DNA of 64,000 nucleotides from Segatella oris (lineage in GTDB: Bacteria > Bacteroidota > Bacteroidia > Bacteroidales > Bacteroidaceae), in the NCBI RefSeq assembly GCF_900637655.1, contig NZ_LR134384.1, positions 1,054,001 to 1,118,000 on the forward strand, given 5' to 3'. A program made the translations under genes and the position numbers. The notes beneath the pieces are model-generated. The model did not search any database. It saw only the letters and a program-made list of their open reading frames with translations, and was not told the DNA's origin. Shown piece after piece: positions 17,775 through 26,136 of this stretch. Positions within the stretch are counted from its first letter, which is position 1, and each line of letters begins with the position of its first letter.

Positions 17775-18197
17775 ATGATGAATCAACTATCCGATGAATT
17801 GTATGATTCCATTATGCAGGAAATGAATCAAGGGGACAATGCCTCCGAAAATGAATTCTTCAAGTCTGCACTGAAGCATTACGAAAGTGCACTGAATTTA
17901 ATCCCCACACCCCAAACAGACTGGGAAATAGCTTTACATGTATATACGGCTTTAGGAGATTGTTGCTTTAATCTTGGAAACTACCCAACGGCAAACTCCT
18001 ATTACAATAAAGCCTTACTATGTCCTGATGCAGTCGAATATGGATATGTTTGGCTTGGATTAGGTTAGTCGTTCTATGAACTTGGAAATATGGAAAAGGC
18101 GAAAGATGCACTGATGAGCGCCTATATGTTAGAAGGAAAGGAAATATTTGAGGATGTAGATGAAAAATATTTCAATATACTCAAAGATCATATTTAA
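17775..18197 (+). pseudogene. TPR protein gene interrupted by an in-frame stop
   Basis: The frame opens MMNQLSDELYDSIMQEMNQG and shows TPR pairs (ALKHYESALNLIPTPQTDW, ALGDCCFNLGNYPTANSYY). TAG at 18066 cuts it, but the same frame continues without a break as SFYELGNMEKAKDALMSAYM to ILKDHI and TAA at 18195. The stop probably replaced CAG. Together with the frameshift in the gene before, this shows decay at the far end of the cassette array. Confidence 0.75.
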
Positions 18198-18301
18198 CAT
18201 AAGTTCGACGAATTCAGAACAAAGCAGGCTGGGTAGTGTAATGTCAATCTGTCTCGTTTTTTATTATAAAAAAATGTTCACTTATAACTATAAAGAATTC
18301 A

Positions 18302-18600
18302 TTACCTTAAATGTTGAATGTATTTCTCTAAATCTTCATTGTTGAGTCCTAATCGCTTTCTTAGTCTATAACGGAGTTTGTAAAAAACCTGAACCAAATA
18401 TATTAAGGATAGTCATAATTTTATATCCATCAAGTCCAATCTTTATGGGTATACTAAACTTTTTTCGGCTTTGCTAATAGTTGGATATTTTTTTCTAAGC
18501 GTTGGCAAAAATCATTATCCATAAATTAAAACTGTTTGTTAAGGAATTGCATTCTTTTCTTCTCCTTTGGGTCGCTGGGTATTGCTAATTGTAACGACAT
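18302..18600 (-). pseudogene. Decayed HTH (LuxR-like) C-terminal domain
   Basis: On the minus strand, joining two frames, one reads KEKKRMQFLNKQF, stop, MDNDFCQRLEK, KYPTISKAEKSLVYP, then FYKLRYRLRKRLGLNNEDL and YIQHLR before a stop at 18302. The YP-x-(L/I)(S/T)-x-x-E and RYRLRKRLGL segments resemble the C-terminal helix-turn-helix of Bacteroidetes TPR-HTH regulators. At least two stops and one frameshift are present, and the N-terminal part is absent. Confidence 0.5.
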
Positions 18601-18671
18601 TGATATATTTTCTTGCTGTTATTTAATTAGCTTCTCTTTTTTAATCTGCATTTTAAGTTTTGGTAGATTTA

Positions 18672-18723
18672 GGTGGATTCCATACACAATTGCCTAACTT
18701 TGCACTTGCGTATGGAATCCGCC
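18672..18723. promoter_or_regulatory. 16-bp inverted repeat enclosing a -7 box
   Basis: The arms at 18672-18687 (GGTGGATTCCATACAC) and 18708-18723 pair at 14 of 16 positions. The 20-bp loop between them contains TAACTTTG (18695-18702), a Bacteroidetes -7 box. This may be an operator around the promoter of the GH20 gene 160 bp downstream, or the end of a small element. The rest of 18601-18881 is AT-rich and shows nothing else. Confidence 0.45.
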
Positions 18724-18881
18724 CCATTCATTCATTTAGTTAAAAAACACAAAATATATCAGTGAGTTTATGAGATAAGAAGATGTTTCCCGTTTTATAT
18801 ATAATAGGGCATGGCATGGTTTTCGAAACTGTAATGGACTTTGTCTTGCCGATGATTAACCGATAATCCAATCCTAAAAAT

Positions 18882-20483
18882 ATGAAAAAGAGTATTATTT
18901 TGAGTTTGCTTCTCATGTCGGTCATCACGCTTCATGCACAGCGAGCCGATTATTCTGTGGTTCCTATGCCACAGCAAATTCATCTAACGGGCAAATCTAT
19001 GTTCAGACTTAGTGCTTCAACTCGCATCGTTTATCCCGAAGCTGACGAAGAAATGGAGCGTAATGCACGTTTCCTTCAGGACTATGTTCGTGAAATTACA
19101 GGTATCCGTCCTGTGCTTTCTACAAATGTTTTACAGTCAAGAGGTGATGTTATCCGACTCGTGATTGGGGGTGACATAAAGCATGATGAAGGCTATACGC
19201 TTTCTGTGAGTCAGAAAGGTGTTGCCATAAAGGGGCGTACGGCAGCAGGTGTTTTCTATGGAATTCAGACTTTTCGCAAGGCTTTGCCTGTGGGAAAGAC
19301 GGCTTTTGTAGACCTTCCTGCGGTGGAAATCATCGATGCTCCGCGCTTTACTTATCGAGGAATGATGCTTGATTGCGGTCGTCATTTCTTCCCTGTCAAG
19401 TTTATCAAGGAAGTCATTGGCCTTATGGCCATGCACAATATGAACCGCTTTCACTGGCATCTCACGGAAGATCAGGGTTGGCGTATTGAGATTAAGAAGT
19501 ATCCTTTGCTGACAGCTGTTGGCAGTAATCGCCCGGAAACCGTAATCGGACGCAACAGTTCGGTTTGTGATGGTACGCCTTATGGCGGATATTACACGCA
19601 GGATGAGGCACGGGAAATCATGGAATATGCCCGTCAGCGCCATGTGGTTGTCGTCCCAGAGATAGATATGCCGGGCCACCAATTGGCTGCATTGGCTTCT
19701 ATACCGACTTTAGGTTGCACCGGAGGTCCTTATCAAGTGGGTACAAGGTGGGGTGTATTTGATGATATTCTCTGCCTTGGCAATGAGCAGACCTATCAGT
19801 TTTGCGAGGACGTTCTGACTGAATTAATGGATATCTTCCCTTCAGAAATCATTCATATCGGTGGAGATGAGGCACCGACGATACGCATGACAAATTGTGA
19901 AAAGTGTCAGAAACTCATGCAACGTGAGCATTTGACGCCTAAAACCATACAGGGATACTTCACGAACAGAATAGAAAAATTCATCAATTCCAAAGGCCGT
20001 CGTATCATGGGATGGGACGAAATCCTTGGTGGAAACATTCATCAAAGCGCGATAATCCATTGTTGGCGTGATCCCGTTTATGGCATTAGGGCAGCTCAGA
20101 AAGGACATGATGTCATCATGTCACCGTCAAAATACTGTTATTTCAATCGCAATCAAGCCAATCCCAAGACGAGCAATGAACCGTTTTCCAATGACCTTTA
20201 TCTTCCTTTGGATAGCGTGTATAATATGGTTATAGTGCCCAATGACATCTCATTTGAAAACCGTAAGCATATCATTGGTGTTGAAGCGTGCCTCTGGACG
20301 GAATATATTGCAGTGCCAAATCATGCTGAATACATGATGCTTCCACGCATGGCAGCGCTTGCAGAGAATGCCTGGTGTCTGCAAAAAGGCTCCTATTCTG
20401 CTTTCATTCCACGTCTTTCTCGCCTGAAATCACTCTATGATGCCTGTCATTTACATTACGGAAAGCATTACTGGGAGAGATGA
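18882..20483 (+). CDS. GH20 beta-N-acetylhexosaminidase, secreted
   Basis: A 533-residue exported exo-hexosaminidase that removes terminal GlcNAc or GalNAc from glycans such as mucin or host N-glycans. It has a signal peptide (about 1-19, ending LHAQ), a GH20b N-terminal domain (about 20-145) and the GH20 catalytic barrel beginning RGMMLDCGRHFF. The paired catalytic residues Asp329-Glu330 are in HIGGDEAP, and HWHLTEDQGWRIEIKKYP is the conserved substrate-side motif. Length suits the compact Bacteroidetes form without extra carbohydrate modules. It is monocistronic. Confidence 0.95.
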   Translation: MKKSIILSLLLMSVITLHAQRADYSVVPMPQQIHLTGKSMFRLSASTRIVYPEADEEMERNARFLQDYVREITGIRPVLSTNVLQSRGDVIRLVIGGDIKHDEGYTLSVSQKGVAIKGRTAAGVFYGIQTFRKALPVGKTAFVDLPAVEIIDAPRFTYRGMMLDCGRHFFPVKFIKEVIGLMAMHNMNRFHWHLTEDQGWRIEIKKYPLLTAVGSNRPETVIGRNSSVCDGTPYGGYYTQDEAREIMEYARQRHVVVVPEIDMPGHQLAALASIPTLGCTGGPYQVGTRWGVFDDILCLGNEQTYQFCEDVLTELMDIFPSEIIHIGGDEAPTIRMTNCEKCQKLMQREHLTPKTIQGYFTNRIEKFINSKGRRIMGWDEILGGNIHQSAIIHCWRDPVYGIRAAQKGHDVIMSPSKYCYFNRNQANPKTSNEPFSNDLYLPLDSVYNMVIVPNDISFENRKHIIGVEACLWTEYIAVPNHAEYMMLPRMAALAENAWCLQKGSYSAFIPRLSRLKSLYDACHLHYGKHYWER

Positions 20484-20563
20484 TTGTTTTTCCTTATGCT
20501 TGATATCATCTTGTTTGTAGGGATGAATGATATCATGCATGTTCCTCAACTGTGATAAAAGAA

Positions 20564-20598
20564 AATAGCCCCGGCCAAAGAATTCGGTCGAGGCTATT
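20564..20598 (-). terminator. Hairpin between the convergent GH20 and OmpA genes
   Basis: AATAGCCCCGGCC and GGTCGAGGCTATT pair with two mismatches. It lies between two convergent genes and can serve both; the minus-strand reading ends in TTTTC. Confidence 0.6.
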
Positions 20599-20651
20599 GT
20601 ATATTTAGAGAGAAACTATGATGAGTTCCCTATCTGATACGTGTTAAAGGC

Positions 20652-21824
20652 TTATTCAACAATCTGAACAGTAGCACGGCGATCGTAGCTTGGATACTCC
20701 AATATCTTGACACCACCACCTGCTGCTACACTGATGTTAGAGCGATTTACGCCCATCTTGACAAGCTCATCAACAAGTCTCTTCGCACGAGCTTCAGAGA
20801 GTCTCTGGTTGATAGCAGGCGTACCTGTTGCCGAGTCAGCATAACCAGTGACAAGCATACGGCTGTTGTTCTCAACTGCATATTTTGCAAGTGCACGTAC
20901 ATTGACGAGGTCTTTGAGTCGGGCAAGTTCGGTTCTGTTAATGTTGAAGAATACAGAAATAGGCATAGCAATGAATTCTTTGATGCTCTTAGTCTGCACA
21001 TCATCCTTTGGAGCCTGAGCAAGTTCATTGCGGAGTCTGTCTCCTTCGTCGTTTGCATTCTTGATTTTATTATTCAAATCATCAATCTGTGATTGCGACA
21101 TAGTCTTTAAAGCATCTGTATCCGGGGTTTTGTTCCAGCCTGATTTGCCGAGTTTGAATGTTAAACCAATTTCTGCATAGAGGTTGTTGTCCTTGTCTTC
21201 CCAGCCATATCCATGGTGTTTTGCTCTTTGATTATAGCCTTCATAGCCATCGAAATCCTCTTCCATACGGTTCCATCCCACTTCAGCATAGAGGTCGAGA
21301 AGGCGGCTTAACTTCCAAGAAGAGTTGATACCTACACTCAATTGCATGGCATAGAGGCTGATGGACTCATTACGAGTGACGCCACCACCAATGAAAGGTG
21401 TAACATTCCATACGCGGTCTGGATTGTAACCGCAGAGCAGGTTACTCATGTTGAACAGGAGATGTTCGTTCAAAGTCCAATAGTCCAACTTAGATACGCC
21501 TACCATACCGACTTTCTTGGCCTTTCCCAATTGTAATTTTGTACGTAGACCGAAGCCTGGAGAGAACCACTTTCCTACTGCCACAGAGGCTCCAAACGTA
21601 CGGCGTTGTTTTGCAAATAGACCATAATGGTTGCCATTGTCAAGTCCAAGTCCATGCTCTTGATTGGAATACCAAGCATTGTAATCACCGCCAACCTGAA
21701 CAAACCAATTGCTCCAAAACGAATTAGTAGCTACGCTATACTTTTTCGTTGAAACGGTTTCCTGTGCCAAAGCGGTTATTGTTAAGCCAGCAAAAGCAAG
21801 GATTGTCATCAATCTTTTCATCAT
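20652..21824 (-). CDS. OmpA-family outer-membrane protein
   Basis: A 390-residue protein with a signal peptide (about 1-20, ending TALAQ), an eight-strand-like barrel (about 30-235, with many YG and W residues: FGASVAVGKWF, LYAEVGWNRMEED), a coiled helical linker (TMSQSQIDDLNNKIKNANDE) and a C-terminal OmpA peptidoglycan-binding domain (about 275-390: NINRTELARLK, VTGYADSATGT, LSEARAKRLVDEL, YDRRATVQI). It tethers the outer membrane to the wall; relatives are abundant surface antigens in Prevotella and Porphyromonas. It is transcribed alone. Confidence 0.92.
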   Translation of the reverse strand: MMKRLMTILAFAGLTITALAQETVSTKKYSVATNSFWSNWFVQVGGDYNAWYSNQEHGLGLDNGNHYGLFAKQRRTFGASVAVGKWFSPGFGLRTKLQLGKAKKVGMVGVSKLDYWTLNEHLLFNMSNLLCGYNPDRVWNVTPFIGGGVTRNESISLYAMQLSVGINSSWKLSRLLDLYAEVGWNRMEEDFDGYEGYNQRAKHHGYGWEDKDNNLYAEIGLTFKLGKSGWNKTPDTDALKTMSQSQIDDLNNKIKNANDEGDRLRNELAQAPKDDVQTKSIKEFIAMPISVFFNINRTELARLKDLVNVRALAKYAVENNSRMLVTGYADSATGTPAINQRLSEARAKRLVDELVKMGVNRSNISVAAGGGVKILEYPSYDRRATVQIVE

Positions 21825-22571
21825 TATGAATAATAAATTTATTAATTACCACCTAAATACTTTGTACAAGATAATTCCTAATTTTTGTCATTAGAGGTCA
21901 AAATTACTATTATTTTTGTTACAAAAGTGATTTTTCACATTCTTTAAAGTAGACCGTATGCAAATTTTATATATTATCATATAATTTTGCGTTTTGTTAA
22001 TTATTCAAAAGTAAGTTAAAAGCTATCAGATTACTTTACAATTTGTTTTATTAGATTTAAGAATTTGAACTAAAAGGTTTCCTCATCCCAAATGTATGCT
22101 ATATTTTGATGATATATAATATATTGATAGTCAACATGTTATTGATTTCAGACCAAATGGTAAGGAAAAATCACATAGGAAAAAGCTGTGATTCGACTCA
22201 AATTACTTTATAACTTGCCTTAGATGACGATGCTTTCAGACTCAAATAATCGTGTGTTTTGCATCAAATTACAGCATGTTATGACTGGAGTTGCAGGCAA
22301 AGTAGGTAAAAATGGAGGTGTCAGAACAATAGAATGGTTTCGCAAATGCACAGAAATGGTGTTTCCTTTTCTATTTGGTCATGGGTAGAAATGTTAAAAA
22401 ACAGAAATAAACTTGACAAAAGAAATATCGCTTTCACTTTGTAGATAAAGGCACTCTGTATGCAACAAATATAGGTATTTCATTTAGGAAATCGGCATTA
22501 CTGACAGAAGATATTCAATGGTTTTTAAGAAAATAATAAAAGAAATGCTTTTTGTGGTGTCACAAATGCTG
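21825..22571. other. Divergent intergenic region, AT-rich, with an inverted-end segment
   Basis: No gene is seen between the divergent OmpA and sigma-factor genes. The left 300 bp are very AT-rich and should hold the OmpA promoter, which I cannot place with confidence. At 22151-22380 a 230-bp segment begins GACCAAATGGTAAGG and ends CCTTTTCTATTTGGTC, imperfect inverted ends that resemble the left end of the dispersed repeat family in this window. Confidence 0.45.
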
Positions 22572-22579
22572 TAACTTTG
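22551..22579 (+). promoter_or_regulatory. Probable promoter of the sigma-factor operon
   Basis: TTTG (22551-22554) and TAACTTTG (22572-22579) are 17 bp apart, slightly short of the usual 19-21. The ATG is 33 bp further on. Confidence 0.5.
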
Positions 22580-22611
22580 CGTAATAGGAGTAAAGATCTG
22601 AGACAGCAACG

Positions 22612-23085
22612 ATGACCATCGAAGAATATAAAGAAGAGGTGGAGCGCAACCGACCACGCATGCTTACCATTGCCCGAGGCTATCTGAAGGATGGTGATGA
22701 GGCTGAGGATGTCGTGCAGGATGTGCTGCTCAAGCTTTGGCAATTGCTCGATTCGCTGCACTTACCCATGGGACCTCTGGCTTCAGTATTGGTGAAAAAT
22801 CGTTGTGTTGACCTCATTCGGCGCCGACAGCCAATGGTTGATGTGCCCGAGAATATGGCAGAATGTGAGCCGATGCGCGATGAACGCTATATACAGGTGA
22901 TGCGGATTATCGACACATTGCCTACATTGCAGCAGACAGTGATGCGTTTACGTCATATCGAAGGAATGGAAATGCGAGATATTGCCTCGCTTACAGGAAG
23001 CTCGGAAGTGGCAGTAAGGAAGACGTTGAGCCGTGCCCGACAAGCGATTAAACTACAATTCTTAAAGCAACAGCATGATGAATAA
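22612..23085 (+). CDS. ECF-type RNA polymerase sigma factor
   Basis: A 157-residue sigma-70 family ECF factor. Region 2 is visible at about 15-75 (GDEAEDVVQDVLLKLW) and region 4 at about 100-150 (TLPTLQQTVMRLRHIEGMEM, then a helix-turn-helix SEVAVRKTLSRARQAIK). It directs RNA polymerase to a small regulon, probably concerning the envelope, since the operon continues with a membrane anti-sigma-like protein, DUF6108 and a barrel protein. Its stop overlaps the next gene by 11 bp, a sign of translational coupling. Confidence 0.92.
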   Translation: MTIEEYKEEVERNRPRMLTIARGYLKDGDEAEDVVQDVLLKLWQLLDSLHLPMGPLASVLVKNRCVDLIRRRQPMVDVPENMAECEPMRDERYIQVMRIIDTLPTLQQTVMRLRHIEGMEMRDIASLTGSSEVAVRKTLSRARQAIKLQFLKQQHDE

Positions 23086-23521
23086 CGACGAAATAATCAG
23101 GCAATTGGCAGACCGTTTCATGGCGGGCGATACTTCACTTGATGAAGAACAGCAGCTCTATCGCTACTTCACAGGTGAAGAGGTGGCAGAAGATTTACTG
23201 CCCTTGCGTGGACTTTTCTGTTCGTTTGCAGCCATGAAACCGGATGAAGAGGTGGTGGCGGAATGTAAACCGAAGGCAGCTCATTTACATTTCTATAAGG
23301 TGTTTGTCGGTGTTGCAGCCTCGATAGCGCTGATGATTGCTGTTGGGAGCTTGTTCTGGAGCCCTGAACGACAGGATTACTGTGAGGCATATGTCTACAA
23401 TCAGCATGTGACTGATCCTGAAAAGGTGATGCAAGAGGTATATGGAACGATGCAGACTATTCATCAGAATGATGGTGCCAATGTTGATCATCAGTTGCAT
23501 GACATCTTTGGAACAGATTGA
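23075..23521 (+). CDS. Putative single-pass anti-sigma factor
   Basis: A 148-residue protein: an N-terminal cytoplasmic helical part (about 1-75, with IRQLADRFMAGDTSLDEEQQ and a short YFTGEEV motif), one transmembrane helix (about 85-105, VFVGVAASIALMIAVGSLFW) and a short outer part. The layout and the 11-bp overlap with the sigma gene indicate that it sequesters the sigma factor at the inner membrane. No zinc-binding ZAS motif is seen, so it is of another anti-sigma type. ATG at 23075 or 23078 could be used. Confidence 0.7.
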   Translation: MMNNDEIIRQLADRFMAGDTSLDEEQQLYRYFTGEEVAEDLLPLRGLFCSFAAMKPDEEVVAECKPKAAHLHFYKVFVGVAASIALMIAVGSLFWSPERQDYCEAYVYNQHVTDPEKVMQEVYGTMQTIHQNDGANVDHQLHDIFGTD

Positions 23522-23553
23522 AATAAAACGGGAAAATCAATAAAAACAGTGTT

Positions 23554-23991
23554 ATGAAACATCGTATTTTCTTGACGATATGCTTGGCGTTGCTTTCCTT
23601 TGTGGCTCGCGCTCAACAGGGATTGAACGTGAATGCGCTCTTCACGGGTAAGGTGGTGCCACGCGAAGAAATGGTGGAGGTTCGTGTAAAAGGGCGTGCC
23701 ATCAGTAAATATGGACTTCAATTCTATCACAGTGTGCGTTTCAATGCCAATGAACAGCAACGTAAGACCGTTGATGAACTGGTGGAACGCGACCGTAAAA
23801 TGGCCACGGATATAAAACAGACTAACCGAAAAGGTGCGACAACACTCATCATGGCTTTCCCCAAACAGCATGGTCTTTATCGCTATCTGTGCTATCTCAC
23901 ATTGACGAAAGGCCATTTAACGATGGTTACTGTGGTCTATATGGAGGGAAATGTGGCAAGCATTGCCGAATTAGGAAAATTAGTAAATTAA
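23554..23991 (+). CDS. DUF6108 family periplasmic protein
   Basis: A 145-residue protein with a signal peptide (about 1-20, ending ARAQ) and mature start QGLNVNALFTGKVVP. The pattern VEVRVKGRAISKYGLQFYHS and the C-terminal VTVVYMEGNVASI fit the Bacteroidetes DUF6108 family, which regularly follows a sigma/anti-sigma pair. It lies 32 bp after the anti-sigma gene. The function is unknown; a link to envelope sensing is an inference from context. Confidence 0.75.
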   Translation: MKHRIFLTICLALLSFVARAQQGLNVNALFTGKVVPREEMVEVRVKGRAISKYGLQFYHSVRFNANEQQRKTVDELVERDRKMATDIKQTNRKGATTLIMAFPKQHGLYRYLCYLTLTKGHLTMVTVVYMEGNVASIAELGKLVN

Positions 23992-24001
23992 ATTATAGCT
24001 T

Positions 24002-24868
24002 ATGAAAACAATCTTCGTTTGCATGGCATTGGCTTTCAGCATGTCGGCCTTTGCTGCATCATCAGACAATGACACCGTGGTTGTGGAGAAGCCGCGAAAG
24101 GTCAGAATCATTACAGGCGACTCTGTTCAGCGCGTAGAAGTGTGGGGTAGTGCAACTAATCCGCGCTATCATTATGAAAATAATATCCAAATCGTTGACA
24201 GCAACTACGTGAGTACTTCGGCCTTGAACAGCGACACTTGGAACTTCTCTATCGCTGGTTTCAGTAAGCCTCGAAAGGGGAAAAAGACTCAGCGTGAATG
24301 CAGCATGCACTTTGTTGCAGGTTTCAATAACGCTGTAGGTATGCCTTCAGGTGCAGATATTCAGCCTTTCAAATCATGGGAATTGTGGTGGATTGTGAGC
24401 GACTGGACCTATCGTCCATGGCGTAATGCGCATGCTTTTTCTATCGGTTTCGGACTTGATTGGCGTAATTATCGCATGACGGATGACCTGCGTTTTGTGA
24501 AGGATAATCGTGCTGTAGCTCTCGATCACTATCCTGCAGGCAGTACGCCACGCTTCTCTCGTATTAAGGTTTTCAGCATTAATATACCTTTGCGCTATCA
24601 GTATGAGGGACGATGGATTGGCTTCAGTCTCGGTCCGGTTATTAATTTCAATACTTACGGCAGTCTGAAAACACGATACAAGCTCGATGGTCACAAGGTG
24701 AAAGATATTGATACGAATGTTCGTGTGAGTCCCGTTACCGTTGATTTCATGGGTACACTCTCTGTCAAAGGTGTCCCCGACTTCTATTTCAAGTATAGTC
24801 CCTGCAATCTTTTACGCGATGGTTATGGTCCGAAGTTCAGGACTTTGTCATTCGGTCTGATGCTGTAG
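24002..24868 (+). CDS. Outer-membrane beta-barrel protein of the sigma operon
   Basis: A 288-residue exported protein with a signal peptide (about 1-18, ending SAFA) and a barrel-like second half (WIVSDWTYRPWRNAHAFSIG, VFSINIPLRYQYEGRWIGF, LSFGLML at the C-terminus). I do not assign a DUF number. It lies 10 bp after the DUF6108 gene and closes the operon. It is probably a target or sensor component of the sigma regulon; that is an inference. Confidence 0.75.
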   Translation: MKTIFVCMALAFSMSAFAASSDNDTVVVEKPRKVRIITGDSVQRVEVWGSATNPRYHYENNIQIVDSNYVSTSALNSDTWNFSIAGFSKPRKGKKTQRECSMHFVAGFNNAVGMPSGADIQPFKSWELWWIVSDWTYRPWRNAHAFSIGFGLDWRNYRMTDDLRFVKDNRAVALDHYPAGSTPRFSRIKVFSINIPLRYQYEGRWIGFSLGPVINFNTYGSLKTRYKLDGHKVKDIDTNVRVSPVTVDFMGTLSVKGVPDFYFKYSPCNLLRDGYGPKFRTLSFGLML

Positions 24869-24931
24869 GAAGGGCAGATGGTAAAGAAATAAGAGGGTAG
24901 AAAAGGGTGAAGTTTTTAGGACCCCATATAT

Positions 24932-24970
24932 ATAATAAGGTGGAAGCAGAGATTGCTTTCACCTTATTAT
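24932..24970 (+). terminator. Terminator of the sigma-factor operon
   Basis: Two 17-base arms (ATAATAAGGTGGAAGCA and its complement with one mismatch) enclose a 5-base loop. The stem is long and stable and closes the operon; the A/T ends could act in both directions. Confidence 0.75.
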
Positions 24971-25059
24971 GTGTTGTTAATATTCAATAATAGTGTTAAA
25001 GTTATGTAATTAGAATGGATTTGCAGTCTATTACATTATGCTTCTTTCTTTAAAATATG

Positions 25060-25275
25060 TACCTTTGCAAACCGATTGCTGGGAAAGCGCTTGGAATTTC
25101 CGGCAGTCTGGCAGTGTTAATAGCCTTTTCTTTGGCCGGATAAGGCGGTTAGTGAATTTGTCGGACAACAGGACAAAAGCTGTGGATGGTCTCTTTTAGA
25201 CTGGAGGCGCCGCGAGGTTTCTGTTATCGAAAAGTAATAAATATTGTTTTTTAGTAGTAAAATTAAGTTTTAAAA
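25060..25275 (+). promoter_or_regulatory. rplM promoter and structured leader
   Basis: TACCTTTG at 25060-25067 is the -7 box. The RNA would begin near 25074 and have a 200-nt leader. Two hairpins are visible: 25077-25105 (TGCTGGGAAA with TTTCCGGCA) right at the 5' end, and GCCTT/AAGGC at 25123-25146. Long structured leaders of ribosomal-protein genes often mediate feedback by the encoded protein, here L13; a Bacteroidia L13 leader class has been proposed, but I cannot confirm that this matches it. Confidence 0.5.
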
Positions 25276-25737
25276 ATGAACACTTTAAGTTACAAGACTA
25301 TTTCCGTAAACAAGGAAACAGCTAAGAAAGAGTGGGTGGTAGTAGATGCCAGCGATCAGATTGTAGGTCGTCTTTGCTCTAAAGTAGCTAAGCTGCTTCG
25401 CGGAAAGTACAAGCCAAACTTCACTCCCCACGTAGACTGTGGAGACAATGTAATCATTATCAATGCCTCAAAGGTGGTCTTCACAGGTAAAAAGGAGACT
25501 GATAAGGTTTACACACGTTATACTGGTTATCCTGGCGGTCAGCGCTTCAATACTCCTGCCGAGCTTCGTACTCGTGCCAATGGTGTTGACAAAATCATTC
25601 GTCATGCAGTCAAAGGAATGCTTCCAAAGGGCCGTCTTGGTCGTGCTTTGTTGGATAACCTTTATGTATTCGATGGCGCAGAGCACAACAAGGAGGCTCA
25701 GAAGCCAAAGTCAATCGATATTAACCAGTATAAATAA
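25276..25737 (+). CDS. rplM: 50S ribosomal protein L13
   Basis: A 153-residue L13 (MNTLSYKTISVNKETAKKEW, GRLCSKVAKLLRGK, GDNVIIINASKVVFTG, AVKGMLPKGRLGR). It is an early-assembling protein of the large ribosomal subunit. Length is normal for Bacteroidetes. It is followed after 12 bp by rpsI, the usual pair. Confidence 0.98.
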   Translation: MNTLSYKTISVNKETAKKEWVVVDASDQIVGRLCSKVAKLLRGKYKPNFTPHVDCGDNVIIINASKVVFTGKKETDKVYTRYTGYPGGQRFNTPAELRTRANGVDKIIRHAVKGMLPKGRLGRALLDNLYVFDGAEHNKEAQKPKSIDINQYK

Positions 25738-25749
25738 TTTAGGATTAAG

Positions 25750-26136
25750 ATGGAAGTATTAAATGCAATTGGTCGCCGCAAGAGCGCTGTCGCTCGTGTT
25801 TACCTTTCTGAAGGAACCGGTAAGATCATTATCAATAAGAAAGATTTAACTGAATTCTTCCCGTCAGCTATTCTGCAGTACGTGGTTAAGCAGCCACTGA
25901 TGTTGCTCGAAGCTGAAGGTAAGTATGACATCAAGGCAAACCTCGACGGTGGTGGTTTCACTGGTCAGAGCCAGGCACTCCGCCTTGCTATCGCCCGTGC
26001 TCTCGTCAAGGTGAACGCTGAAGACAAGAAAGCTTTGAAGGATGCAGGCTTCCTTACCCGCGACAGTCGTGCTGTTGAGCGTAAGAAACCAGGTCAGCCT
26101 AAGGCTCGTCGTCGCTTCCAGTTCAGTAAGCGTTAA
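25750..26136 (+). CDS. rpsI: 30S ribosomal protein S9
   Basis: A 128-residue S9 (NAIGRRKSAVARVYL, GGGFTGQSQALRLAIARAL) with the conserved basic C-terminal tail ending RRRFQFSKR, which reaches the ribosomal P site. It is cotranscribed with rplM. Confidence 0.98.
   Translation: MEVLNAIGRRKSAVARVYLSEGTGKIIINKKDLTEFFPSAILQYVVKQPLMLLEAEGKYDIKANLDGGGFTGQSQALRLAIARALVKVNAEDKKALKDAGFLTRDSRAVERKKPGQPKARRRFQFSKR

Noticed and set aside
18688..18707. Invertible promoter of the Bacteroidales phase-variation type
   Set aside because: The loop is only 20 bp and no recombinase gene is in the window; an operator reading is simpler, so inversion is left as a test in the findings.
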